A stretch of DNA of 64,000 nt. Source: Parvibaculum sp. (lineage in GTDB: Bacteria > Pseudomonadota > Alphaproteobacteria > Parvibaculales > Parvibaculaceae). The position numbers were made by a program, and so were the translations under genes. How positions within the stretch are numbered: the stretch's first letter is position 1; every line of letters starts with the position of its first letter. Below, piece after piece: positions 1 to 7,849 of this stretch. The DNA is taken from contig JAEPQD010000002.1 of the NCBI GenBank assembly GCA_017642695.1, positions 1,160,046 through 1,224,045 of the forward strand. Reading direction: 5' to 3'. The notes beneath the pieces are model-generated. The model did no database searches, had not been told where the DNA came from, and saw only the letters and a list, made by a program, of their open reading frames with translations.

Positions 1-1056
1 GCGCTCGCTGCGATTGTCATTCTCCTGTGGCGGCCCGAAAGCCTGGTCGGGGCGAGCTTCCAGATGTCCTTCGCAGCCGTGGTCGCGCTCATCGCCTTCT
101 ATGAGAGCGACATCGCGCGCCGCTGGACGATGGAGCCGCGCAGGGGCGGGATTGCTTCCTTGCCGCGCCTCGCGCTCGTCTATGTGCTCGGCATTGCGCT
201 AACGAGCATCGTGGCTGGCGCCGCGACCGGGGCGATCGCGGCCTATCACTTCAACCGCGTCGCGCTTTACGGCCTTGCCGGCAACATGGCGGCGATGCCG
301 ATTGTCGGTATTGTCGTGATGCCGATGGCGCTGCTTGCGCTCTTGCTGATGCCCTTCGGGCTCGACGGGCCAGCGCTCTGGGCGATGGGCAAGGGCGTGG
401 AGGCGATGCTCACGGTTGCGCATGAAGTTGCGAGCTGGGGTGGTGCGGACAGGCTGGTAGGCGAGGCGCCCTTTGCCGCGCTCCTCCTCGCGACAGGGGG
501 CGCGCTTTGGCTCTGCCTCTGGCGGGAGCGCTGGCGGTTCGCCGGGATGGCACCCCTCGTTCTTGGGTTGATGCTCTGGAATACAGCCCCGCGGCCCGAC
601 GTTTTGATCGACCGGGATGCGGCGCTCTTCGCGGTGAGGGGAACGGATGGCCGCCTCATCCTGACGGCGGCGCGCCCCTCCTATACGGTTGAACACTGGC
701 TGCGGCGCGATGCCGACGGGCGCAGCCCAAGAGTGGCCGCTTCGTCTGACCGTATGAGGTGCGACACTGAGGGCTGCGTCTATTCGGAACCTGGACGGCG
801 AGTCGTCGCCTTTCCCGTTTCACTCGGTGCGGTGGCCGAAGATTGCGCGCGCTCCGACATCGTGATCGCGAAAATACCCGTACCGCAAAAGCTTCGGCGC
901 GATTGCGGCGCCGACCTGCTGCTCGACTATTTCTTCTTCTGGCGGAACGGTGCGACCGTGCTCCATTTAGGGGAGGATCGCGAGATCGAGATCGTCACAG
1001 CACGTCAGGTTCGCGGCAACCGGCCGTGGGTGCAGAGGACGCGAAAGGATCAGTAG
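1..1056 (+). CDS. comEC: ComEC/Rec2-type DNA uptake channel protein, C-terminal part (5' end outside window)
   Basis: The reading frame is open from the first base, so the start lies upstream of the window; 351 residues are present. The opening residues include [17 protein letters not shown], which matches the conserved ComEC/Rec2 competence-domain core (RPESL...FQLSF). Hydrophobic segments fill about the first 190 residues, and a soluble tail follows. The tail has no HxHxDH metallo-beta-lactamase motif, so this part shows no intact nuclease-like domain. ComEC forms the inner-membrane channel for single-stranded DNA during transformation. The 3' end overlaps the convergent lexA stop by 7 bases. 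Confidence 0.88.
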   Translation, partial: ALAAIVILLWRPESLVGASFQMSFAAVVALIAFYESDIARRWTMEPRRGGIASLPRLALVYVLGIALTSIVAGAATGAIAAYHFNRVALYGLAGNMAAMPIVGIVVMPMALLALLLMPFGLDGPALWAMGKGVEAMLTVAHEVASWGGADRLVGEAPFAALLLATGGALWLCLWRERWRFAGMAPLVLGLMLWNTAPRPDVLIDRDAALFAVRGTDGRLILTAARPSYTVEHWLRRDADGRSPRVAASSDRMRCDTEGCVYSEPGRRVVAFPVSLGAVAEDCARSDIVIAKIPVPQKLRRDCGADLLLDYFFFWRNGATVLHLGEDREIEIVTARQVRGNRPWVQRTRKDQ

Positions 1057-1763
1057 CGGCGGAGAAGACCGACGAGCTTGCCCTGAACCTTGACGCGGTC
1101 CGGGCCGAAGATACGGGTCTCGTAGGCAGGGTTTGCTGCTTCGAGGGCGATGGAATCGCCCTTCTTGCGCAAGCGCTTCAGTGTCGCTTCATAGCCGTCG
1201 ACCAGCGCCACGACGATGTCGCCGCTGGTTGCCGTATCGCAGCGCTGGATGAGCACCGTGTCGCCGTCGAGAATCCCGGCCTCGATCATCGAGTCGCCCT
1301 TTACCTCGAGCGCGTAATGCTCGCCGGTGCCCAGCAGATTGAGCGGCACACTGACTTGATGGCTTTCTTCCTGAAGGGCCTCGATGGGCGTGCCCGCGGC
1401 GATCCGGCCCATGACGGAAAGGGTCATGGTGTCGCCGGTTTCTCGTGCCGGCATCAGGTCGCGACTCGCAGGTTTCGATTGTGCTCCGCCTTCAATGACG
1501 CTCGGCGAGAAGCCCTTGCCGCGCGCCATGGCGAGGCTCGGCGAGGCGGCTTCAGGGAGCTTGAGGATCTCGAGAGCACGGGCCCGGTGGGGCAGGCGGC
1601 GGATGAAGCCGCGCTCCTCCAGGGCCGTAATCAGACGATGGATGCCGGACTTGGAGCGGAGGTCCAGAGCCTCCTTCATTTCATCGAAACTGGGGGAGAC
1701 ACCGCCCTCCTTGATCCGCTCATGGATAAACATCAGCAGTTCGTGTTGCTTGCGTGTCAGCAT
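1050..1763 (-). CDS. lexA: LexA SOS repressor
   Basis: This is the 237-residue SOS repressor and self-cleaving serine protease. The ATG at 1763 ([10 protein letters not shown]) is the usual LexA start; an in-frame upstream start at 1790 is less likely. The N-terminal winged-helix DNA-binding domain spans about residues 1-70. The S24 protease domain shows the Ala123-Gly124 cleavage bond, nucleophile Ser158 (GDSM) and Lys196, with spacing like E. coli LexA. The linker is longer than in enterics, as is common in alphaproteobacteria. Its own promoter carries a GTTC-N7-GTTC box, implying autoregulation. moeA lies upstream on the same strand, and comEC is convergent downstream. Confidence 0.97.
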   Translation of the reverse strand: MLTRKQHELLMFIHERIKEGGVSPSFDEMKEALDLRSKSGIHRLITALEERGFIRRLPHRARALEILKLPEAASPSLAMARGKGFSPSVIEGGAQSKPASRDLMPARETGDTMTLSVMGRIAAGTPIEALQEESHQVSVPLNLLGTGEHYALEVKGDSMIEAGILDGDTVLIQRCDTATSGDIVVALVDGYEATLKRLRKKGDSIALEAANPAYETRIFGPDRVKVQGKLVGLLRRY

Positions 1764-1836
1764 CGGCTCCAGCCCCTCAAGAGTGCCCACAAGGCCGCAA
1801 AGGGCCCCTCAGAACAAAACAAAAACGCTTTTTTCT

Positions 1837-1851
1837 GTTCTAGTTTGGTTC
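1837..1851. promoter_or_regulatory. LexA (SOS) box of lexA
   Basis: The plus strand reads GTTC-TAGTTTG-GTTC, a perfect match to the alphaproteobacterial SOS box GTTC-N7-GTTC. It covers the -10 element and part of the spacer of the lexA promoter, so bound LexA would block RNA polymerase. A degenerate copy (GAAC-N7-AAAC, plus strand, 1812-1826) lies nearer the gene. Confidence 0.92.
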
Positions 1852-1866
1852 TCCTGAATCTGTCAA
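1838..1866 (-). promoter_or_regulatory. lexA promoter
   Basis: Read on the minus strand, the -35 is TTGACA (1861-1866), followed by a 17-base spacer and a -10 of CTAGAA (1838-1843). Transcription would start about 70 bases upstream of the lexA ATG. The location just past the moeA stop shows that lexA can be transcribed independently of moeA. Confidence 0.75.
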
Positions 1867-1883
1867 GCGCAATTGTGGATAAG

Positions 1884-3092
1884 TCACGCTCGAAGCGGCA
1901 AAACCCTAACGATTTCACCGGCTTTGGCCGCAGGGGCGTGAGGAGGTCGGATGACGAGACAGCCCGCGTGAGAAAGGACTGACAGCATGGAGCTGTCCTG
2001 AGTTTCCGCCGGAGTCGCGACCGGGAGTTCGTCCGTAACGTGATCGAATCCTGCCCGCAGATAGTCCTCGCGGGGGCCGTTTGAAGGGAGGGCCGCGCCA
2101 AGGCGGGCGATAGTCGTGTGAAGCGCACTGTCGCCGCCCTGCAGCCGAGCGATGGCAGGTCTCAGAAAGAGCGCCGCGCAGACGAGGGCGGATACGGGGT
2201 TGCCGGGCAGGCCGAGCATGGGGAGATCGCCAAGTTTGCCATACATCAGCGGCTTCCCGGGACGCATCGCGATCTTCCAGAAATCGATGTCGAGGCCGAG
2301 CGGCGTCAAGGCTTCGCGGATGAGATCGTGCTCGCCGACAGAGGCGCCGCCGAGCGTTATCAGCATGTCCGCTTCGCGAGCGCTCTCTGCGGCTTCCCGG
2401 ATGGCATCGAGATCGTCAGGCACGATGCCGAGATCGAGCGGGATGCCACCTGCTTCAAGAATGATCGCGGCGAGGCCGTCATTGTTGGCTGAGACGATCT
2501 GGTTCGGGCCGGGCTCGGTGCCGGGGGGCACGAGTTCGTCGCCGGTCGAGAAAAATGCGATGATGGGACGCTTGTGAACTTCGAGCGTTGCGAGGTTCAT
2601 CGCTGCGGCAAAGGCAATGTCGGCGGGAGATAGCTTGCGTCCGGCCGGCATGCCTGCATCGCCGGTGCGAAAGTCGAGACCGCAGGGACGGACATGTGTA
2701 CCTTTTTTGCCTGCTTCGTTGACAGTGACAATGTCGCCGTCGCGTGTCGTATCTTCCTGGATGACGATGGTGTCGGCGCCACGCGGCAGCGGCGCGCCGG
2801 TGAAGATGCGGACCGCCTGGCCGGATTTCACTTCCTCCGTGTAGGAACCGCCTGCGGGCGCTTCACCGACAACCGTCAGGCGTGCGGGAACGGATGAGAC
2901 ATCTTCTGCGCGCACGGCATAACCGTCCATTGCGGAAAGATCGGCGGGTGGCTGTGTGCGTCGCGCAATCGCTTCTTCAGCGAGCACGCGTCCCACAGCG
3001 TCCGAAAGGAACACCATCTCCGCGGGCGTCGTGTGAAGCGCGGCCAGAATGCGCGCGCGGGCTTCCTCGACCGGGAGAAGGGATTGTGTCAT
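1884..3092 (-). CDS. moeA: Molybdopterin molybdenumtransferase MoeA
   Basis: This 402-residue protein inserts molybdate into adenylylated molybdopterin, the last step of molybdenum cofactor synthesis in the cytoplasm. The N-terminus (VEEARARIL...AMDGYAVRAED) is the MoeA signature. The MoCF-binding domain shows FSTGDELVPPG and the GGASVGEHD and LPGNPVSA motifs. Length is normal for the family. The ATG at 3092 lies 3 bases after the moaC stop, so moaC-moeA is a molybdenum cofactor operon. This pair sits between trpC and lexA in many alphaproteobacteria. Confidence 0.96.
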   Translation of the reverse strand: MTQSLLPVEEARARILAALHTTPAEMVFLSDAVGRVLAEEAIARRTQPPADLSAMDGYAVRAEDVSSVPARLTVVGEAPAGGSYTEEVKSGQAVRIFTGAPLPRGADTIVIQEDTTRDGDIVTVNEAGKKGTHVRPCGLDFRTGDAGMPAGRKLSPADIAFAAAMNLATLEVHKRPIIAFFSTGDELVPPGTEPGPNQIVSANNDGLAAIILEAGGIPLDLGIVPDDLDAIREAAESAREADMLITLGGASVGEHDLIREALTPLGLDIDFWKIAMRPGKPLMYGKLGDLPMLGLPGNPVSALVCAALFLRPAIARLQGGDSALHTTIARLGAALPSNGPREDYLRAGFDHVTDELPVATPAETQDSSMLSVLSHAGCLVIRPPHAPAAKAGEIVRVLPLRA

Positions 3093-3095
3093 CGG

Positions 3096-3581
3096 CTATT
3101 TCGCCTTGTAGTCGCCGGACTTGCCGCCCGATTTTTCCGTGAGCCTGATCTCGCCGATCTTCATGGCCTTGTCGACGGCCTTCGCCATGTCGTAGAGGGT
3201 GAGACAGGTGACGCTGACAGCGGTGAGAGCTTCCATTTCGACGCCCGTCTGACCGGCGACTTTCACCGTCGCTTCGACTTCGATCGAATTCGTCTTCCGG
3301 TCCGGACGAAGACCAATCTCCACCTTCGAGATGGCGAGAGGATGGCAGAGCGGGATGAGATCGGAAGTCTTCTTCGCGGCCATGATGCCCGCGAGGCGCG
3401 CGACTTCGAGGGCGTTCCCCTTTTTGAGTCCGTCATCGAGAATGAGCTTCAGCGTTGCGGCTTTCATGGTGACGCGGCCCTTCGCCGTCGCGCTGCGCGA
3501 GGTGACGGCTTTCTCCGACACGTCGACCATGCGAGCTGCGCCCTTGTCGTCGAGATGCGTCAGTTTTTTCTTTGCTGCCAC
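3096..3581 (-). CDS. moaC: Cyclic pyranopterin monophosphate synthase MoaC
   Basis: MoaC (161 residues) converts 3',8-cyclo-GTP to cyclic pyranopterin monophosphate, an early step of molybdenum cofactor synthesis. The family core is clear: [22 protein letters not shown] with its catalytic-region histidine, and [12 protein letters not shown]. The start is a GTG at 3581 preceded by an AGGAAGG ribosome-binding site. It runs straight into moeA with a 3-base gap. The gene upstream on the same strand is kdsA, with only about 34 bases between. Confidence 0.95.
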   Translation of the reverse strand: MAAKKKLTHLDDKGAARMVDVSEKAVTSRSATAKGRVTMKAATLKLILDDGLKKGNALEVARLAGIMAAKKTSDLIPLCHPLAISKVEIGLRPDRKTNSIEVEATVKVAGQTGVEMEALTAVSVTCLTLYDMAKAVDKAMKIGEIRLTEKSGGKSGDYKAK

Positions 3582-3615
3582 GCCAACCTTCCTTTCTCCG
3601 AGGCTCTTTCGTCCG

Positions 3616-4464
3616 TCAGTTCACCGCTGCGTGAATGGCCTTGAGGCTTGCGAAGAGTTTTGCCGCGCCATCAAGCGGCAGGCAGCTCAGTGGATCGCAA
3701 AGCGCCTTGTCGGGATCGGGGTGGAATTCGAGGAACACTCCGTCCGCTCCCGCGGCCACGGCGGCCTTGGCGATGATCGGCACGCCCTCGCGCCGGCCGC
3801 CGGTCGATGCGCCTCCCGTTCGCGGATCGGCGCCCGGAAGCTGCACTGCGTGCGTTGCGTCGATGGTGACGGGCGCACCCAGCTTCTTCATTTCATCGAA
3901 GGCGAGCATGTCGACGATGAGGTTGTTGTAGCCGAAGGAGGCACCTCGTTCGCAGAGGATCGTCATGTTTGGTGTGGCCGCTTCCGCGATCTTCGAAAGG
4001 ATGTTGCGGCAATCCCAAGGCGCGAGGAACTGACCTTTCTTTACATGCAGAAGACCGCCTGCCTTCTGCGTCGCGCGCGCGGTGGCGACGACGAGATCAG
4101 TCTGACGGCACAGGAAGGCCGGGATCTGTACGAGATCGGCGACGGCGGCGATCGGCTCCGCCTGCTCGATTTCATGAATATCGGTGCAGATCGGAACGGA
4201 GAATTTCTCCTTAACCTCGGCGAGGAGCTCAAGGCCCTTCTTCAGGCCTGGTCCGCGATAGCTCTTGATCGAGGAGCGGTTCGCCTTGTCGAAGCTCGCC
4301 TTGAAGACGAAGGGGAGCTGCAACTCGCCGAGTACGGCTTTCAGGTGCCGCGCGGTTTCGAATGCGAGATCACGATCTTCCAGCACGTTGAGGCCGGCGA
4401 TGCAGAAAAGCGGTTCGCCATCGCCGATGGCCATGTTCCATTTCGGAAGCTTGAGGACGGTCAT
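3616..4464 (-). CDS. kdsA: 3-deoxy-8-phosphooctulonate (KDO-8-P) synthase
   Basis: KdsA (282 residues) condenses phosphoenolpyruvate with arabinose-5-phosphate to give KDO-8-phosphate for lipopolysaccharide inner core. Family motifs are [13 protein letters not shown] near residue 60, TDIHE, and GGRREGVP followed by [12 protein letters not shown]. Asn26 (GLNVLED) stands where metal-dependent enzymes have cysteine, so this belongs to the metal-independent class. In most alphaproteobacteria kdsA lies between pyrG and eno. Here those two genes are 17 kb apart and kdsA sits in the trpC-moaC interval instead, so it has been relocated. Confidence 0.95.
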   Translation of the reverse strand: MTVLKLPKWNMAIGDGEPLFCIAGLNVLEDRDLAFETARHLKAVLGELQLPFVFKASFDKANRSSIKSYRGPGLKKGLELLAEVKEKFSVPICTDIHEIEQAEPIAAVADLVQIPAFLCRQTDLVVATARATQKAGGLLHVKKGQFLAPWDCRNILSKIAEAATPNMTILCERGASFGYNNLIVDMLAFDEMKKLGAPVTIDATHAVQLPGADPRTGGASTGGRREGVPIIAKAAVAAGADGVFLEFHPDPDKALCDPLSCLPLDGAAKLFASLKAIHAAVN

Positions 4465-4506
4465 GATCTCGCGTCTCTTTCTCTTGTGGTTGGGTGCAGT
4501 GGACTT

Positions 4507-5016
4507 TCAGAGTTCCCGCTTCATGAAGCAACGACGTTCCAGAGGTAGTCCGATGTCTTCCTCGTGATAATGCGCAAGAAGGAGGGCAGGCGTCCACTCG
4601 CCGCGATCAAGCTCCCGAAACCCGCAGGAACGGTAGAAGGGGCCGTTCCAGGGCAGGTCGCGGAAGGTCGAAAGTGTCACAGCCTCGAATCCCCTGTCCT
4701 TCGACCAGCCGCAGACGGCCTCCACCAGCTTGCGGCCAAGGCCCTTCTTTCCATGTACGGGGTGTACGGATAATTCGAAGATGTGCATGTGGCGGTCGAA
4801 GGGTGCCGAGAGAATGAATCCGATTGGTGCGCCTTCAGCCGCCGCAACAAAGACGGCGCCTGCACGTGCCACCGCTTCCACGAACTCCGTATCGGTGGGT
4901 TCGTGCGATGCGATTTCGGCGAGGCCGACGTCGACGAAGAGGCTGCCGGCGGCTTTTTCGATGGCGCCGAAACGCGCGAAGTCCTGTGGCTCTGAAAGGC
5001 GAATTTCGTAGGTCAT
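4507..5016 (-). CDS. GNAT-family N-acetyltransferase
   Basis: This 169-residue protein has the GNAT fold. Motif A is visible as ELSVHPVHGKKGLGRKLVEAV (about residues 80-100), whose KKGLGR loop binds the acetyl-CoA pyrophosphate, followed by LSTFRDLPWNGPFYRSCGF, the usual motif B with a tyrosine near the thiol. It resembles small-molecule acetyltransferases of the PhnO/YjaB type, but the acceptor cannot be read from sequence. It lies 42 bases upstream of kdsA and is probably cotranscribed with it. Confidence 0.8.
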   Translation of the reverse strand: MTYEIRLSEPQDFARFGAIEKAAGSLFVDVGLAEIASHEPTDTEFVEAVARAGAVFVAAAEGAPIGFILSAPFDRHMHIFELSVHPVHGKKGLGRKLVEAVCGWSKDRGFEAVTLSTFRDLPWNGPFYRSCGFRELDRGEWTPALLLAHYHEEDIGLPLERRCFMKREL

Positions 5017-5172
5017 CGGGGATATCCTGCGGCCACTGTCACACGAATGTCATTCAAACGTCACATATCGCATGGTGGCGTTGAAGTGGGGATAAAACGG
5101 GGACGCGCTCCGGGCTCAAAAAAATATTTAATCCCCGGTTTGCGGCCCGATCGAACCGTATGCGGGTTCGTA
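5017..5172. other. trpC / acetyltransferase intergenic region
   Basis: The 156 bases between trpC and the acetyltransferase, both minus strand, hold an inverted repeat (CGAACC-N7-GGTTCG, about 5152-5170). An AT-rich stretch with a run of seven T on the minus strand follows at about 5129-5135. This may serve as the trpC terminator, though the T run is offset from the hairpin. A promoter for the downstream group is likely but not clear. Confidence 0.35.
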
Positions 5173-5970
5173 TCAGGCGGGACCCGTCAGCAACGCGCGC
5201 GTTGCCGCCTCCACATCGTCTTGCCGCATCAGGCTCTCGCCCACGAGAAATGTCCGTACGCCGACTTTCGAGAGGCGTTCGAGATCGGCAGAGGTGAAGA
5301 TTCCGCTTTCGCCGACGATGAGCCGATCTTCCGGCACGCGGGGTGCGAGCCGCTCGGTCGTCGCGAGCGTCGTCTCGAAGGTCTTGAGGTTTCGATTGTT
5401 GATGCCGAGAAGCGGACTCTTCAGAGCGAGCGCGCGGTCGAGCTCTTCCTCGTCGTGAACCTCTACCAGCACATCCAGTTTCCAGCCGAAGGCCGCTTCC
5501 TCGATCTCGCGCGCCTGCGCATCCGAAACGGCGGCCATGATGATGAGGATCGCATCCGCTCCCATCGCGCGGGCTTCGGCCACCTGATAGGTGTCGTACA
5601 TGAAGTCCTTGCGGATGACGGGAAGCGCGGTCGCGGCGCGGGCGGCTGCGAGATAGTCCGGGGCGCCCTGGAAGGAGGGCGTGTCGGTGAGAACGGAAAG
5701 ACAGGTCGCGCCGCCTGCTTCATAGGCGCGGGCGAGGGCGGGCGGGTCGAAATCCGCGCGAATGAGACCCTTGGAGGGGCTCGCCTTCTTGATCTCGGCG
5801 ATGAGCGCGTAGCCGCCCGCATCGATGCGGGCGCGGAGGGCCGAATGAAAGCCCCGAACGGGCGATGCGGCGCGCGCGGCTTCCTCCACGGAAGCGAGCG
5901 GGTGCGCGCGCTTCGCGGCGGCGATCTCGTCGAGCTTGTAGGCGCCGATCTTTTCGAGAATGTCAGCCAT
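5173..5970 (-). CDS. trpC: Indole-3-glycerol-phosphate synthase TrpC
   Basis: TrpC (265 residues) closes the indole ring, converting CdRP to indole-3-glycerol phosphate in tryptophan synthesis. The TIM barrel shows the catalytic lysines in [11 protein letters not shown] and [10 protein letters not shown], then [13 protein letters not shown] and VGESGIFT. The ATG at 5970 (MADILEKIG) is chosen over the in-frame start at 6006 because it matches the family N-terminus. It overlaps the trpD stop by 8 bases, so the two are translationally coupled. Confidence 0.96.
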   Translation of the reverse strand: MADILEKIGAYKLDEIAAAKRAHPLASVEEAARAASPVRGFHSALRARIDAGGYALIAEIKKASPSKGLIRADFDPPALARAYEAGGATCLSVLTDTPSFQGAPDYLAAARAATALPVIRKDFMYDTYQVAEARAMGADAILIIMAAVSDAQAREIEEAAFGWKLDVLVEVHDEEELDRALALKSPLLGINNRNLKTFETTLATTERLAPRVPEDRLIVGESGIFTSADLERLSKVGVRTFLVGESLMRQDDVEAATRALLTGPA

Positions 5971-6988
5971 GGCTCTTTCCGTTGGACACGGCAACGAGCT
6001 TCGCAAGCGTCGCCTTCGCCGCGCCGCTGTCGATGGTCTTCGCAGCGATGCCTGCGCCTTCCTTCAGGGAGGCGGCCTTGCCGGAGACGATGAGAGCTGC
6101 GGCGGCGTTCAGAAGCACGATATCGCGATAGGCGCATGCCTCGCCATCGAAGAGGCGCCGGATCGCGGCAGCGTTTTCCTTCGGGTCGCCGCCCTTAAGG
6201 TCCGCGATGGCGGCGCGCGGCAGGCCGGCGTCCTCGGGCGTCACCTCGAAGACGCGAATCTTGCCGTCCTTCAGCTCCGCGACGGTGCTCGGACCGGTGG
6301 TCGTGATCTCGTCCATGCCGTCCGAGCCGTGCACGACCCAGGCGCTGTCAGAACCGAGATTGCGGAGAGCCTCGGCGAAGGGTTCGACCCATTCGGCCGC
6401 GAAGACGCCGAGAAGCTGACGCTTCACGAGGGCGGGGTTCGAGAGCGGGCCCAGCATGTTGAAGATCGTCTTGATGCCGAGATCGGCGCGTACGGGCGCG
6501 ACATGCTTCATCGCCGAATGATGCGCCTGCGCAAACATGAAGCCGATGCCCGCCCCGGAGATGCATTTCGTGATGGTGGCGGGGTCGATGTCGAGATTGA
6601 CGCCGAGCTCCTGCAGCGCGTCGGCGGTGCCGGAAAGCGAGGAGGCCTTGCGGTTGCCGTGCTTCGCGACGGGAACGCCCGCCGCGGCCACGACGATGGC
6701 GGTGGCGGTCGAGATGTTCCAGGTGCCGACGCCGTCGCCGCCGGTGCCGACGATGTCGATGGCGTCCGCGGGCGCCGTCACCTTCAGCGCGCGTTCGCGC
6801 ATGACGGTCGCGCCCGCCGTGATCTCTTCCACGGTTTCGCCGCGCACGCGGAGACCCATCAGGAAGGCTGCGATCTGCGCAGGCGTCGCCTCGCCGGACA
6901 TGACGGTCTCGAAAGCGGCGCGCGCGGTGGCGGCGTCGAGCGGCCGGCCCTCGGCGAGCCGTGCGATGGTGGATTTGAAGTCGGTCAT
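5963..6988 (-). CDS. trpD: Anthranilate phosphoribosyltransferase TrpD
   Basis: TrpD (341 residues) transfers phosphoribosyl from PRPP to anthranilate. The PRPP-binding glycine loop [17 protein letters not shown] lies near residue 80, followed by KHGNRKASS with its conserved Arg/Ser contacts. Length is normal and the protein is not fused to TrpG. It sits between trpG (16-base gap) and trpC (8-base overlap) in a tight trpGDC operon. Confidence 0.97.
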   Translation of the reverse strand: MTDFKSTIARLAEGRPLDAATARAAFETVMSGEATPAQIAAFLMGLRVRGETVEEITAGATVMRERALKVTAPADAIDIVGTGGDGVGTWNISTATAIVVAAAGVPVAKHGNRKASSLSGTADALQELGVNLDIDPATITKCISGAGIGFMFAQAHHSAMKHVAPVRADLGIKTIFNMLGPLSNPALVKRQLLGVFAAEWVEPFAEALRNLGSDSAWVVHGSDGMDEITTTGPSTVAELKDGKIRVFEVTPEDAGLPRAAIADLKGGDPKENAAAIRRLFDGEACAYRDIVLLNAAAALIVSGKAASLKEGAGIAAKTIDSGAAKATLAKLVAVSNGKSHG

Positions 6989-7004
6989 GCCCCCGGCGAA
7001 CTCC

Positions 7005-7598
7005 TCATGCCAATTCCCGGACGTTCAAACCCGCAAGCTGCAGGAAGTTGCGCAGGATGTCATGTCCGTGCTCGGAGGCGATGCTTTCGGGATGGAACTG
7101 GACGCCGTGGATCGGCAGCTCCCTGTGCTGCATGCCCATGACGACACCGTCCGTCGTCCATGCCGTGATTTCGAGGCAGTCCGGCAGGCTCTCGCGCTCG
7201 ACGATGAGAGAGTGATAGCGCGTCGCCTCTATCGGGCTCGGCAGGTTGTGGAATATGCCTTTGCCGCCGTGATGGATGTCACTCATCTTGCCATGCATAA
7301 GGGTGGGCGCCCGAACGACCTTGCCGCCGAAGGACTGGCCGATGGCCTGATGGCCGAGGCAGACGCCGAGAAGCGGGATTCGGTGGGCTGCGGCGGCCTG
7401 AATGAGGTCGAGGCAGATGCCCGCCTTGTCCGGGTCGCAAGGGCCGGGCGAGAGCACGATGGCCTGAGGCCTCGTGGCCAGTGCCTCGTTGACCGTGATC
7501 TTGTCGTTCCGGTGGACGGCTGCGTCAGCGCCCAGTTCGCCGAGGAAATGGACGAGATTGTAGGTGAAGCTGTCGTAATTATCGATGAGCAGCAGCAT
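7005..7598 (-). CDS. trpG: Anthranilate synthase glutamine amidotransferase subunit TrpG
   Basis: TrpG (197 residues) supplies ammonia from glutamine to TrpE for anthranilate formation. The class I amidotransferase triad is visible: the nucleophile Cys in [12 protein letters not shown], and the His and Glu in [11 protein letters not shown]. The ATG at 7598 ([14 protein letters not shown]) is the canonical start; the in-frame start at 7676 adds an unconserved basic stretch. Its partner trpE is on the same strand but about 2.7 kb away, beyond an inverted protease gene. Confidence 0.96.
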   Translation of the reverse strand: MLLLIDNYDSFTYNLVHFLGELGADAAVHRNDKITVNEALATRPQAIVLSPGPCDPDKAGICLDLIQAAAAHRIPLLGVCLGHQAIGQSFGGKVVRAPTLMHGKMSDIHHGGKGIFHNLPSPIEATRYHSLIVERESLPDCLEITAWTTDGVVMGMQHRELPIHGVQFHPESIASEHGHDILRNFLQLAGLNVRELA

Positions 7599-7644
7599 GG
7601 CCCGGACCCTGGAGGGCGGCCGCCGGAAGGGCTGCCGCGTGGCT

Positions 7645-7674
7645 TCTATATAGGCTCGGGCCCCTTGCCGGGGC
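7645..7674 (-). promoter_or_regulatory. Possible trpGDC promoter
   Basis: On the minus strand, TTGCCC (7669-7674) is followed by 18 bases and TATATA (7645-7650), about 45 bases before the trpG ATG. A local inverted repeat (CCTTGCC-GG-GGCAAGG) overlaps the -35 side. No leader peptide with tandem Trp codons was seen here. Confidence 0.4.
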
Positions 7675-7849
7675 AAGGCTTGGGGACTTCCCCTATTTTA
7701 CCAATCAATTCAACGAGATCGTGATCTGGGCCGGAAATATGGGGTATGGTTAGCTGTGTGACGGGACGGTAAGGAAAGGCGGATTCGTTAACGTTGCGGG
7801 AACCATGCCGCGGCGAAGCTCTAGGGACCGTCTACGAAGGAGCCTTGCG

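Noticed and set aside
843..1982. Long plus-strand ORF across lexA
   Set aside because: Antisense shadow of lexA in high-GC DNA; no recognisable protein motifs, while the minus strand gives a complete LexA.
7599..7849. Classical trp leader peptide before trpG
   Set aside because: No short ORF with tandem Trp codons or terminator hairpin with T tract was found on the minus strand here.
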